A stretch of DNA of 64,000 bases from Silene conica (lineage: Eukaryota > Streptophyta > Magnoliopsida > Caryophyllales > Caryophyllaceae), in NCBI GenBank assembly GCA_029255685.2, contig CM055312.2:83741010-83805009 (forward strand), written 5' to 3'. A program made the position numbers and the translations under genes. This document shows positions 31,204 through 44,576 of the stretch, in pieces; the stretch's first letter is position 1; each line of letters starts with the position of its first letter. The notes beneath the pieces are model-generated. The model was given only the letters and a program-made list of their open reading frames with translations, ran no database searches and had not been told where the DNA came from.

Positions 31204-34200
31204 GAAAGTTGTTGTAATTACTGATTAAGATAGCCACATAAACTTGCTGAGAAAGGGGAAGACGTCGTGGATTAGCACGTATAACAGCTTGCATGCGTAA
31301 CTGTCTTTTCCTCATTTTTTTTAAGTAACAAGCGAAGGACAATGACTTGCCTCTACTTCATTCAATGTTTCTCTTCCTACATACGGAGTATTCACTTATT
31401 GCTCATCAACTTATCCATTCTGTAGCAAGGACATTGACCTTCAATTAAGACTGAAAGTTCATTTCAAGGCGTGAGACGGTTTTATAATAACAGACGACTG
31501 TTGTGTTGTTACTGAATGCTGATATCGTCAGTGTGTAATACTTACAACGTTTGTAAAGTTAAACATATCCTTTCGGTTCTGGTAATAAGGTCGATTCTCC
31601 CCTTTATTTGCCACACTAATGGTTGCAGATATGTTCACACTACAATCTAGTACAAAATACTCTTTTTTTTGCCATCAAATACTGACCTGCTCCATCTTTT
31701 TTTAAATCCTACAGATATCTATTTTTTAATCAAATTGTATTATAATAAAGAGAATAAACATGGTCAACTGCATTTTTGTATTCCTCCAGGTCTAATCACT
31801 TTCTAAACATGTCTCACAATAAAAAAAGACTTTCCAAACATGACCAATGATACTGATTTATTTTAGAATTTTCTGCTTTAAGAGAACAACGACGATTATT
31901 CCCTAAAGATGAGCTCATAAGCTGTTATCGCCAAGGCGGTGGGGCCACGGGGTTAGTCCATGCGGGTATTCACATTCTAAGCCAACTACATTCATATCGT
32001 TTTGAAATAGCCTATTGTCAATGTTTCTCAGTCAAGGCTTAACCTCAACATCTTATGCATCTTACATTGGAGGCCAAGTTGGTGTTATAATTTGGAAGGG
32101 TTTATAGTTGATGGTATTCACGTCGACTCCTTTGAAATTTCAACAATACCACAGAGCATAATTAAGTGACAAAATAATGAATTGCAATTCTGTTGAATTA
32201 TACATTTCCATGCTTGCTAAGTTGCAAATTCTGCAGTAGAAAGCAAAATGATAGTATTAACTATCAAGGACTAAATACTAACTATCAAGAATGCTACTTA
32301 TATTATTAGGTGGTTAGTTTTGCTTATTAGTGTCTTATGAAGTAATCTCATTTTTACTTGTTAAATATATGGGTTCAGGAGCCAGTAATATCTTCAATTC
32401 ATGAATGGGATTCAAGTACTCTGCAGGATCTTATGCCTGAGATGCCCAATTGGATCAAAAGTCCTGATTATGAACGAGTAAGCACTGATTTACCAAGTAC
32501 AGACAACCATATTGGAACTATTGATATGCCTGAGTGCTCTGCCTGTCTAACATGTATGACATTCAGGTTGATTGGCTGAACAAGTTTATGTTGGATATGT
32601 GGCCTTATCTTCAAACTGTGAGTGCTCTAACAAATATCAAATTTGGGTCACCTTCTAGTTTTCTGCAAGTGGTAAACACTAATGTTCTGTAATATAATGT
32701 GAGCAGGCAATTTCTAACACAATTAGAAGTACTGCAAAGCCTATTTTTGCGGATTACATTGGAAAGTATCAGATAAAGGATATTGAGTTTGAGAATATTG
32801 ATCTTGGCACCCTTCCACCAACCTTTCATGGTTAGTAGGCTCTTGACTTTCTCTTCACCAGAAATACATATTAATACTTATTGATGCACCTGTGGTCATA
32901 GCTTATATTTTGCTTGCATGATCTATTTCTGAAATCTATATGATAGTCATCGCTTGTCAAAGTTTAATCAAGAATCTTGCAGTTTCCCCATGTACAATAA
33001 GGTGTTGGGTTGCTAGTGGTAGAAACTTCCGTCCTATGTTAGATCAGAGAGAAATTCAAATTCTCTCTTCCCCTTTTGTTGTACCGACTTTGTGCCTTGT
33101 ACAACAACAGGAGCACCAACGACAACAACATTACCACAATACCTAATTTGTTTCCGCTTTGCCTTTATAGAGTAAGGGGACACATGTATGCAGTCTTACC
33201 ATTGTGTTGAAAAAATATAGACTGTTTTCGGATGACCCAAAAATTAAATAGTGTTATAAACTGCATTTGACATTCTGCTACTTCACAAGAAAAGAAGCAT
33301 AAAGAGTTTAAACAACCATTTTGCTTTACCCATTATATACCAAAGTTACAGAATAATGAGTCTTTAGCCTCATAGAAACCAAGCGGAAGACGGTTATTGA
33401 ATCATTGTTCTTCCTTATGGAACAAAATAATTTTGTTCTTGGAAGCCTGACTTTTGTGCCCCTTGACATATTGATAAGCTTTCAAGACAATACTTAACCA
33501 TGACTCCTTGAAACGATAATACATCCAAGCTAAATTGCTCTGATCTTGTTTGTTTGGTTCTTGAATGACTGATACTATTATATGCCTCTAAATTTCATTG
33601 TAGAGCCATAGAGGTGTGTGACTTTTCCATCTACTCGAGAGCAATATAACATATACAAAGTAGTAGTCTTGTAAAAAAAAATTTCACATTCTGAAGGAGA
33701 TACCAGCCTTTTAGCATCCATATATTCCCTAAACGGCCATAAAGGATGATAAATCATACATAAGTTCTCCTTCTTTAGCTGACATTTTCCTCTCTCCTTT
33801 CATTGGATGCTATTCCCAGGTTTGAAAGTTTACGAGACAAATGAGAATCAATTGGTCATGGAGCCAGCAATTAGATGGGCAGGAAATCCAAATATAGTCC
33901 TGGCTGTGAAGGTGATGTCTGCAAAAATCAGATTTCAGGTTAGAATTTTCTCTTAAGCTCATTCTTAGTTAGATCTTTATATAACCACTATCCTTGAAAC
34001 TTAGTTCCCGTTTCTATCAGCTTGTGGACCTACAAATTTTCATTACTCCAAGGATACATTTGAGGCCTCTAGTTCCATCCTTTCCATGCTTTGCCAACAT
34101 TGTTGTCTCCTTGATGGAAAAGGTATGTACGACTCCCTCCAATTCTTATTTGTACTCTGAAAATATTCCTTTTTTTCCCATAACCTTTTGTTGATGTCAC

Positions 34201-37200
34201 TTTTTGAGCAGCCACATGTGGACTTTGGATTAGAAGTTATGGGAGGAGATATCATGTCAATACCTGGTCTTTATCGGTTTGTTCAGGTGAAATCATTGGA
34301 TTAATTATATGGGTGGGCGTTGGACAATGAGTAGTAGCAAGCGTAGTAGATTTGGGAGTTCATGAAACTGACTTGTCTAGCTGCCTGCAGGAATCTATTA
34401 AGAAGATAGTCTCAAGCCTCTACCATTGGCCACAAACACTTGAAATTCCTATTCTCGACACCTCAACGTAAGAATTGAAATTCCTATTCCTAAATGCATG
34501 GTATAGTAAACCTAACCTGTCATTTAACAAGTGCAAGACCTTTTGATATCTCTTTTTTTTGCTTTTATCATTGTGATAATATGCTTATACCGGGAACCGA
34601 GTGTCTGAAATTGATTTTGGATTTAATAAGCTTTTTGTGTCTTGTTTTAACAAATTCTCTTATGACACAGTTTCATGTTAAGACTATCATGAGACTAGTG
34701 TATGCAAAAAATAAAGTGAAATCGTACATATTAATAATGATGCTTTCAATATCACTATGACCTTTTATTTCAGTAGTGATGTTATACAAATGTAAGTGAC
34801 CATGTAGTGTCTGTTGTGAGGTGCTCTTCTCCAGTAAGTTATCAAAAGATCACTGTCTGTCGGGGAATTACCGGTAGATCTTTATTTTTTCTGTAAGGAA
34901 AACTATAAGATTAAGATGTGATTCAGCATGTTTCCGGTGGTCTATGCGTCATACTAAAGCCACATTTAATGTTAGATACTTAGATGACTTAGATCTAGCT
35001 CACTAAATGTAATTCCCCTTCCCCTATTGTTTTTGTAAATCTTGTAAAATGTTAATTTTGCATGTTTCTTGGCAGAGCTGCTATAAAAAAACCGGTTGGC
35101 ATATTGCATGTGAAAGTTATCAGGGCTACCAAACTTTTGAAAATGGACATCTTAGGGACGTCTGATCCTTATGTTAAACTAAGGCTGAGTGGTGAAAAGC
35201 TACATTCGAAGAAAACAACCACCAAGATGAGGAACTTGAATCCTGAGTGGAATGAGAATTTCAAGCTTATTGTTAAGGATCCAGAAACACAGATTCTTGA
35301 GTTACAAGTTTATGACTGGGATAAGGTTATCTTCTTGACTCTCAAGCTCCCGCTTAAACATTGCGTAAAATAAATTTATTCATCCATTAGTGTAGAGTGT
35401 ACTCGAGTACTGTGGAGTTACAAGAGATTACATGCTATGGTTTAATTCAATTGTTAAACTACTGGTTCTTCGAAACTACCATTGAAGAATACAAATTTAA
35501 AGATGGTTAACACATTAGAACCAAAGAACAGTTTGAAAAGGAGTATTAACTCTAGAACATGAGCGTAATAAATCCATATTATTCCTTTCTAATGCCACTT
35601 CAGCTAGTAAATATTCTAATGATATACATATGGAAATCACCAAGTGTAGTCAAACAAAGAGTATAATCATTCTCCTAATTTTGTTTTGTTTGTTGTCCCT
35701 ATAATCGGGTTACTCGTATAAAATTTATCTCTGTAACAGTGATTCTAATATCTTTGAAAACTTGTGTTTCTGTACTACATGTTTTGTTCCCCTGGGCAGA
35801 GTTTATATCATTAAAACCAATTCAAGAGAATTTGTTTTTTGCAAGGCTCTAAACCAGGTTCCTGAATACTTATAAATGGTGTGTAATTGGTCACGCTGTA
35901 TCACACAAGCTAAGCTTAAGCATCCATGCTTCCTTCCCTATTTACTAATTCTCATCCATCTCTTGCCATATATCAACTCTTTCCTTATTTTCCATTCAAT
36001 CCTCTTCCCGTCCCTTCTTTAATGGTCACATGGTAATTCCTATCTTCCCTCTAGAATTTGTATGCTTTCAGCTTTTCTAGCCATCACAAACCAGAGCAAC
36101 CAATCATTGTGACAAAACTTGCTCAAAGAATTTCCGAGTTGCAGTTAAATCTATTGTACCATGCCTTTTTTCTATTTACTTCTTTCAGTGACAGTTTCAA
36201 TTTCAATATGCGTGTACAAATGGTTAACTTGACCATTATAGACAAATGTTCACTACTCTTTGGTTCAAACTTCTGGATTATGACAGAAAAAGCTTATCAT
36301 TCACCAAACTGGATGCCCTTCCTATTTATTATGGATTATGGATACGACAAATCATTGATGCAATTCTCGATGCAATTTTTCATTATGGGTCATCCAGAAA
36401 ACAGCTTCTCGGGTATTAATTATTAACAATGCAAGAGTAAGAATTCTTACACATACGCATTTTCTCTCATGATGGTAGAAAAGTTAAATATCATACAGGC
36501 CTTGAGATTCTCAGTTAAAGTAGTTTATTCAATAAGGTATCTGATGTGTCTGTATCAGCTTAATTTTGGAGCTTCTTGTTTGCAGGTCGGAGGGGATGAT
36601 AAAATAGGCATGCAAGTAATTCCGTTGAAACAGCTAAGTCCCCATGAGCCGAGGACTTTTACCCTAGATCTGCTCCATAGTCTTGATATGAAAGATCATC
36701 ATAATAAAAAACGAAGAGGTAAGCTTGTCGTAGAGCTGACCTTTGACCCTTTCAAGCTTGAGAGTGACAGTTTTAAGGGCCCGGAAGATGAGCCGAACAG
36801 CATAGGAAATGCTTCTGGTGATGAATCACTTTGTGAAGCAGGAGCGCTTCTGGTCACTGTCATTTCAGCTAAGGACATAGAGGGCGAGCATCACACCAAC
36901 CCTTATGTTCAAATATTGTTTAGAGGTGAAAGGAGGAAAACGAAGGTGAATATCTGTACAATTGTGTACTCCCTCCTTCTCAATATGTTTTTGTTTCAAT
37001 CGGCTTTTTATACCAGTACATGCATACTGCACTGACACTATTACCAAGTACATGCATAAAACATTGACAATATCTACCCCGAACTGGTCCAAAAAGAAGC
37101 GTAAATTAGTGGATGTGACAGATCAATATGAAATAGGTGGAACAAGAAGTTGAGATAGAGTGAATAGCATCATAATTTCGTCTCGTAGAGAGATTTGCAT

Positions 37201-38062
37201 AAAACGCTGACAATATTACCAAGTTTCTGAAAGGCTTCGACTTATTTATGAAACTTAACCCTTCAAATTTTCTAATGACTCATAAGGCTATTCTAGAAAT
37301 CACGTCAGAAATGTCTCCATTCAACCGCCATTGTATTAAATCTAGGTTTCAATTATATCGCATTCTTGGCTGTCGTGCCCAATCTCACCAATAACACCTT
37401 AAAATCCGTTCATAGTTTATTTCAAAAACCTTTATAGAGTGGTCGAGTTTTGTTGTCACGACCTTGATTTGGTACCATGCTAGCTAGCTGCTACTTCACA
37501 GTATAAGAAGCATGGACAGTTTTGTGAATCATTTTGCTGGAGTCCATCTTTCTCAAAAGCAAATTACATGCTACTTTCTCTGATCTGAGTTATTTTACAG
37601 CCAACTTGGATGTTCCTGTGGATTTAATTTGTTCTTAACTTGTTTTGAAACAAAATTGTTGATGTTACTTCACTCTGACGTGTACACCGTTTTCAACATT
37701 TGCTGTACGTTGAGCTGTTGCAGACTATCAAGAAGAATCGTAATCCACGATGGAACGAACATTTTGAATTCATGATTGAAGAGGCGCCTTTGCACGAGAG
37801 ATTGCATGTTGAAATATATAGCAAGAAAAGAACTTTTGGGTTCCAAAGAAAAGTAAGAAAAACACTTACCTCCTTACAAAACAATGTGATAAACACATCC
37901 AACAATAACTAAAGCATGTTTTACTTTATGCAGGAGTCCCTTGGATTTGTAGACATCACTCTCGCTGATGTCGTCAACAATGGCCGTATCAATGAGAAAT
38001 ACCATCTGATCAATTCACATAACGGGCTTATACATCTTTTGATGGAGTGGCAGACTTGTTGA
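30854..38062 (+). CDS. SYT3: plant synaptotagmin, SYT2/SYT3-like (12 exons, 541 aa)
   Basis: Exons: 30854..30964, 32379..32477, 32567..32617, 32707..32830, 33820..33938, 34021..34122, 34212..34286, 34391..34467, 35076..35325, 36586..36945, 37724..37852, 37934..38062. They join in frame without internal stops, all introns are GT-AG, and the length equals that of plant SYTs. Layout: N-terminal membrane anchor (residues 5-30), SMP lipid-transfer domain (about 65-250; PDYERVDWLNKF, GTLPPTFHG, SLMEKPHVDFGL), C2A (about 257-375) and C2B (about 421-535). C2A keeps aspartates of the calcium site (KMDILGTSDPY, YDWD). C2B has NPY in place of DPY and lacks the later acidic pair, as in the family. Such proteins tether the ER to the plasma membrane. 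LGTSDPYVKL and HWPQTLEIPILD are closest to what I recall of Arabidopsis SYT3. The SYT3 label is by resemblance; SYT2 is possible. Confidence 0.94.
30987..31203. repeat. tetranucleotide repeats in SYT intron 1
   Basis: An (ACTT)n run at about 30988..31015 and a (GATT)n run at about 31164..31203, both inside intron 1. The rest of the introns shows no recognisable insertion. Confidence 0.8.
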
Positions 38063-38547
38063 GAATTGAGATCATGAAATATTGGTAAAGAGCATTCTTT
38101 CAAGTACATGCTTGCATTTTTGCTCATTTCGGCGTTTTATATGACAAGGTGATGCACAAGTGATTTGTGGGTACAGTTGCATTTCTGTAAATTGGTTGAA
38201 TTAGTGAGCATATCTTCATATAAGTCGTTATGTGGATCCATAGTTGGGCAGTGGCCATAATTTTGAGAGTGATATTATGTACTCCGTATATATTATCGTT
38301 TTTGAGAAGCTGAGTGTAAATATTAGTGTATGTATTTGAGTATATTTAGAGGTTTCTCTTATACCCCATTCTCTGGACCCAGAAGTATATGGTGATCATT
38401 GAACATTCTACTGATTGCATTTCTGTGTAGTAAGTACAACCACAATTACGAACACATAGTAAGTTCAACTACAAAGGGGGTTATTAGGATCAAACTTATT
38501 ACGGTAGAAAGCTAGACCTTTTATCAAGGGCAAGAGAGTTTAAGAGA
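38063..38547 (+). other. 3' UTR and downstream of SYT
   Basis: AT-rich, no coding. The poly(A) site cannot be fixed from sequence alone. Confidence 0.5.
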
Positions 38548-38650
38548 GATTTTTATGAGAAGTCTTTTGTGTGAGCTTAGCTTGGCTTGATATGTAACAA
38601 GCCTATATATTTATACTACTTTCATAGTGTATGTGATAAGCATGTATCAT
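38548..38650 (+). repeat. pararetrovirus promoter-like segment, copy 1
   Basis: About 100 bp matching 44474..44576 in the same orientation (shared CTTGATATGTAACAA, TTTCATAGTGTATGTGATAA). On the minus strand it holds a TATA-like GTATAAATATATAGG downstream of the viral coding remnant, so it may be part of the viral intergenic promoter. Confidence 0.7.
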
Positions 38651-38729
38651 ACATTTTGCACACCTTGATGTTATACTTAGCACTTCTCCTAAGACATCTA
38701 TGCCCTCCATTTATCTTACACTTAACCCT

Positions 38730-41512
38730 TTTTATTTAGCTTACACCTAGTTTACTTGAGCTTACATGATTAGTACAGACTATTTATTTATCTTACATGT
38801 CTTGATTCCTCTTGATTCCTTTGTCTTTATTCCCCACATGGAGCTATCACATGAAGCTGTCGTTATTATCAGAATCGCTTTCTTCACTTCTGGATATATA
38901 CTCTTTGATGTATATCTTTAAACCTGGAATATACTTTTTTTATTACACGTGTCTGTTCATAACCTGCCACGATTTGGGTGTCACCTTCGGTGTACTTGGA
39001 TATCGTCATCTTTTCAATTTAGAAGATAGTGGTCTTGAAGGTGATAAACATTGTATGGCATTCTTTTTTCCGGATATTTTCTTGGCACAAGGTGGTATTT
39101 CGGAACAGTGTTAGCCACTTATACAATAATTTGTAATGTGACTTCCTTCTGGTCACAAGGAATTTTGCCAAGTATTGTAGTATATGACATTTTTCTATGA
39201 GTACTCCAAACGTATATAATTTAGCAAGATAAAAGAGCAAGAGATAGGCTATATGAGGAAATTTTCTGTAATGTCTTGGATGTAGGTGGATAATGGTGAG
39301 GAACATATATGTAGGATGGTAAGGTAAACCAAGAAGGTGACCTTGGTCTACTCCATATTCATGAACATATAAATTAAGGAGTATATGAAGAGTTTCAATG
39401 GTCTTAGTTGTCATGACTTTTTGGAGAAGGTTTTTTTGCAAATCTTGAGGCATATGACTCACCAAAGACCTCATCTGTTCTTCTTCTGGTTGTGCGAGGT
39501 TGATCATATAAATCACAGGGATGATTGATGAAATTTGACGCTGTGTCCTTGATAAGAAATCTGGAAGAAAATTGTCATGTGTTTGACGTTCACCGAGAAA
39601 ACTAACTTGCCCATCGCAGTAGCTGTGCTTGAGGGAGAGTCTTTTGTTTAAATTGTATCATTTTTGGAAATGATGACATGTCTATTTCTATGAGAAAATG
39701 TTGTTTGATGAGATGAAACTCGATTTTTTCAATGCCTCTTTTTACTGCGAGAATCTCTTTGTAAGTAGAGTGATGGTGTTTCTCGCATTCTTTGAAAGCT
39801 CCGCTCTTGTAGCCACACATCTGCCTATTGCCTTTCTCATCCTCTTCAAGTAGGACTGCACCCTAATAGCAGTCACTTGCATCAGTCTATAGAATTCTTC
39901 TTCTTTTTGATGGAATTGTTAATACTGGAAGAGTTTTTGTAATGCGCTTCAACTCTCTTCTCTTACTGCCTCTGTGCATTTCTGGCTCCATGGTGCAACG
40001 TCTTTCTTCAATTGGGCCGATAAAATTGACTTGTGCTTTGCAAGTTCATGAATAAAATCCGCTATAGAATTGACAATACCAAGAAATTGCTGGATTTGCT
40101 TGTACGAGAGTTTTTCATCTGAGAATTCTTCAAGTTGGGTAGCAATATGAGGTTGAAGGTGGTATTGACCTTTTGAGATATGCATTCCGAGAATATTAAT
40201 TTTTGTTTCTCCAATGACCATCTTTTTTCTCTGAAAGCATTATCCTATATTGTTGGACAATATCGTGAAACTTTGATAATAAGGCAGAGTGAGAGTCAAC
40301 ATGCAAGGAGAATAAGAGGATGTCATCTATGTAAACTAGGGTACTTGTAAGGATTAGTTTGAAAATTTTAATCATTGCTTTTTGGAATAAGGATGTAGGT
40401 GTTTTTAACCCGAATGACATAACCTTCCATTGATAATGGCGATCAGGAATACAGAAGGTGGTTTTTGATCTCTATTGCTTAATTCCTAATTGTCAAAATT
40501 CTGCCTTAAGGTCAAATTTTGAGAATATTTGTACTTGGGGCATTTTTGGAAAAGAATCTCTTTTTGGTAGTGGAAATTTGTCGTGCGTGAGGAAATGGTT
40601 AAGAGGTTGGCAATTGATGACTAAACTCAACTTTCCACGTATTTGTTCTGCTCTTTTGTTAACATAAAACGCCTCACAAACCCATGGCAAGGTTGGCTCA
40701 CTGAGGTTTTCTTTTTGTAGCTGGTTAACTTCTTGGAGACCAAGGGTGTAATGGTCTAGGTTCATTCCTATACAACTTGCTTTTGTTGGGTTAACATCCT
40801 TATTCTTTTTTAATGGTAAAGTGATAAAGAATTTAGGGTTTTGCCATAGTAGAAAGGAGCATTTTGCGATAAATTCAGAGTATGACTCAACACAAGAAGT
40901 TTTGGCTATCTCATGCCTTATGAAATGAAGGATTTCATAAGAATAAAGGTGAGAGGTTAATGTCCATGGTAACTAATGATTTTTATGTTTCAGACTTTTA
41001 GGATGCCATGATACGCCTTTAAGACTATGTAGAACGTCAAAATCAAGTATAAAGTTTTTCCAACCCATATACTTTAGTTTTTTCAGTGTATAGCCTGGAA
41101 ATAATTGAATGTAGATAGATAAGCTTACTCTTTAGAGATATATAGAAAACCTGACCATTTGCTGCCTTAAATGCCATAGAACATGCCTCTTAATGTGATG
41201 GTGGGAGAGTATTTGGTTTGATTATAGAGGATGCAGCACCGATATCAAAATATGCAATGACAGATATTGGCTTGTCATATTTATCTGAAAAAATGTAGAT
41301 TTTTGCATTTGGAGAAGGAAGAATAAGGTAAGTTGGAATAATATCATTTTGTGGTTTTGCTCTACAAACTCCTATGAGGCAAAGATCAAACCTGACAAAT
41401 TGGTCGGTAATACCTTCGTCGTTGTCAAAGTTTTGGTCTGAATCCTCAGATGAATCTTCTCCAAACTCTATTCCCATTGCTAAAATGGTTTCATGTGTTG
41501 GTTCATCATCAA
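38730..41512 (-). pseudogene. endogenous caulimovirid polyprotein remnant, left arm
   Basis: Read leftwards from 41678, including the spacer. A CP-type zinc knuckle (CX2CX4HX4C, about 41583..41625) is followed by an aspartic protease with DIGA (about 41240), RT parts (about 40765..40493 and 40420..39949, with an intact YIDD at about 40340), RNase H (about 39820..39602) and a C-terminal region (39516..39019). The reading is broken by many stops and frameshifts, so no protein can be made. The domain order fits Caulimoviridae. I lean to a Florendovirus-like element, but only from general resemblance. Its 3' non-coding end reaches about 38730. Confidence 0.85.
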
Positions 41513-41658
41513 GAGAGAAGATGGACTCGATATCTTCAATTTGTGCCAAATCTCCCTTAAGATTGTTTCTTTTCTTTTTATTTAAGCAATCTTTTGCATA
41601 ATGCCCTTTCTTCTTGCAGATATAGCATCGGTCAAACTTCTTGTGTCTAGCTTCGCTA
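41513..41658 (-). other. spacer between inverted pararetrovirus arms
   Basis: About 146 bp present only once. It encodes (minus) the zinc knuckle and a lysine-rich stretch that the right arm lacks. It would form the loop of a hairpin transcript. Confidence 0.75.
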
Positions 41659-44473
41659 TTGATGATGAACCAACACATGAAACCATTTTGACAATGATAA
41701 TAGAATTTGGAGAAGATTTCTCTAAGGATTCAGACCAAAACTCTGACAACGACGCAAGTATTACCGACCAATTTGTCATTTTTGATCTTTGCCTCATAGA
41801 AGTCTATAGAGCAAAATCAGAAAATGATATTATTTCAACTTACCCTATTCACCCTTCTCCAAATGCAAAAATCTACATTTTTTCGAATAAATATGACAAA
41901 CCATTATCTGTTATTGCATATTTTGATACTGGTGTTGCATCCTCCATAATCAAACCAAATATTCTCCCACAATCACATTGGGAGGCATGTTCTATGGCAC
42001 TTAAGGCAGCAACTGGTCAGGTTTTCTATATATCTCTAAAGAGTAAGCCTATCTACATTCAATTGTTTTCGGGCTATACACTGAAAACTAAAGTATATGA
42101 GTCTGGTTTTCCTGGAAAAGACTTTATATTCTTGGTTTTTACATTCTACACAGTCTTAAAGGCGTATCATGACATCCTACTCTAAAACACAAAAATCATT
42201 TGTAACCATGGATATTAACCCCTCACCTTTATTCTTATGAAATCCTTCATACCATAAGAGATGAAATAGCCAAAATTTCGTGTGCTGAGTCCACTTTGAA
42301 TTTATCACAAAATGCTCCTTTCCATTATGGCAAAACCCCAAATTCTTTATCACTTTGGCATTAAAAACGAATGAGGATGTTAACCCAACAAAAACAAGCT
42401 ATATATGAATGAACCCAAACCATTACACTCTTGCTCTCCAAGAAGTTGACTAGCTACAAAAAGAAAACCTCATTGAGCCAACAACCTGACCATGGGCTTG
42501 TGAGGCGTTTTATGTAAATAAAAGAGCAGAACAAGTACGTGGAAGTTTGTGGTTAGTCATTAACTACCAATCTCTTAACTATTTCTTTACAGACGACAAA
42601 TTTTCATTACCAAAAAGAGAGGTTCTTTTCCAAAAACTACCCCAAGCACAAATATTCTTTAAATTTGACCTTAAGACAGGATTTTGGCAATTTGGAATTA
42701 AGTTAGAAGATAGACGAAAAATCGGCTTCTGCATTCCTGATCGCCATTACCAATAGAAGGTTCTGTCATTCGGGTTAAAAACAGCTCCATCCTTTATCAA
42801 TGATTAAAACTTTCAAACCAATAATCACAAGCCCTGGTTTACATAGATAACATCCTATTATTCTTCATGGATGTTGACTCTCATTCTGCCTTATTATCAA
42901 AGTTTCACGATATTGTCTAAGAATATGGGATAATGCTTTCAGAGAAAAAGATGGGTCATTAGAGAAACAAAAATTGATTTTCTCGGAATGCATATCTCCA
43001 AAGGTTAATACCACTTTCCGCCTCATATTGCTACCCAACTTGAAGATTTCCCATATGCAAATCTCTCGTACAAGCAAATCCAGCAATTTCTTGATATTGT
43101 CAATTATATGGCGGATTTTATTCACTATCTTGCAAAGCACATGTCAATCTTATCGGATCAATTGAAGAAAGGTGCTGCACCATGGAGCCAGAAATGCACA
43201 TAGGCAGTAAGAGATATGAAGCACATTACAAAACCTCTTCCAGCATTAACAATCCCATCAAAAGGAGGAGAATTTTACATACCGATGCAAGTGAGTGCTA
43301 TTGGGGTGCAATCCTACTTGAAGAGGATGAGAAAGGTAATATGCAGATATGTGTCTACAAGAACGGAGCTTTCAAAGAAGGCGAGAAACATTATCACTCT
43401 ACTTACAAAGAGATTCTCGCAGTAAAAAGAGATATTGAAAAATTCGAATTTCATCTTGTAGGACATCATTTTCTCATAGAAATGGACATATCATCATTTC
43501 TAAAAATGATACAATTTAAATAAAGGACTCTTCCCCAAGCACAACTACTGCGATGGGCAAGTTGGTTTTCAATGAAGTTTGAGGTCAAACACATAAAAGG
43601 AAAACCCAATTTCCTTCCAGATTTCTTATCAAGGACCCATCGTCAAATTTCATCAATCATCCTTGTGATTTATATGATTAACGTCGCTCAATCAGAAGAA
43701 AAACATATGAGGTCTTTGGTGAGTCATATGCCCGCAGATTTGCAAAAAAACCCTAATCCAAATAAAAAGTCCTGATAACTAAGGCCATTATTGAAACTCT
43801 TCATAAACTCCTTAATTTATATGTTCATGAATATGGAGTAGACCAAGGCCCCCTTCGTGGTTTACCTTACCATCCCACATATCCGTTCTTTACCACTATC
43901 CACCTACATCTAAGACATTATATAAAATTTCCTCCTATAGCCTATCTCCTCCTTTGACATCTTGCTAAATTATATACAATTGGAGTACTCATAGAGAAAG
44001 GTCCTATACTATAGTACTTGGCAAAATGTCTTCTGACCAAAAGGAAGTCACATTACAAGCTATTGTATAAATGGCTTATACTGTTTCGATATACCACCTA
44101 TTGGCAAGAAAATATTCGGAATAAAGGTCATACAATGTTTATCACCTTCAAGACCACTATCTTCCAAATTTGAGAAGATGACGATATCCAAGTACACCGA
44201 AGGTATGACACCCAAATTGTGGCAGGTTGTGAACAACCACGTGTAATACAAAAGTATATTCCGGGTTTAAAGATATACGTCAAACAGTATACATTCAGAA
44301 GTGAAGAAAATGATTCTGATAATAGCGACAACTCCATGTGATAATTGCTCTCTTTGGAGACCGGGAGAATAAAGACAAAAGAATCAAGATGAATCAATAC
44401 ATGTAAAACAAATAAATAAATAGTTTGTACTAATCATGTAAGTTCATGTAAGCTAGGTGTAAGCTAAATAAAA
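41659..44473 (+). pseudogene. endogenous caulimovirid polyprotein remnant, right arm
   Basis: Mirror copy of the left arm, with the same order running rightwards: acidic linker and protease with DTGV in place of DTGA (41659..42185), RT (about 42547..42960, where the catalytic motif reads YIDN), RNase H (about 43290..43520) and a C-terminal region (about 43572..44160), then non-coding to about 44473. Many stops and shifts differ from those in the left arm. The two arms therefore decayed separately, or derive from different viral copies. Confidence 0.85.
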
Positions 44474-44576
44474 GATTTATGAGAAATGTTTTATGTGAGC
44501 TTATTTTAGCTTGATATGTAACAAACTTCTCTCTATTTATACTATTTTCATAGTGTATGTGATAAGCATTATCATA
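44474..44576 (+). repeat. pararetrovirus promoter-like segment, copy 2
   Basis: Direct repeat of 38548..38650. Because the coding arms are inverted but this segment is not, the right side must have been rearranged at about 44473. Confidence 0.7.

Noticed and set aside
36058..36426. A 122-aa ORF in the SYT region
   Set aside because: Lies wholly in intron 9 and shows no homology; the flanking exons join in frame without it.
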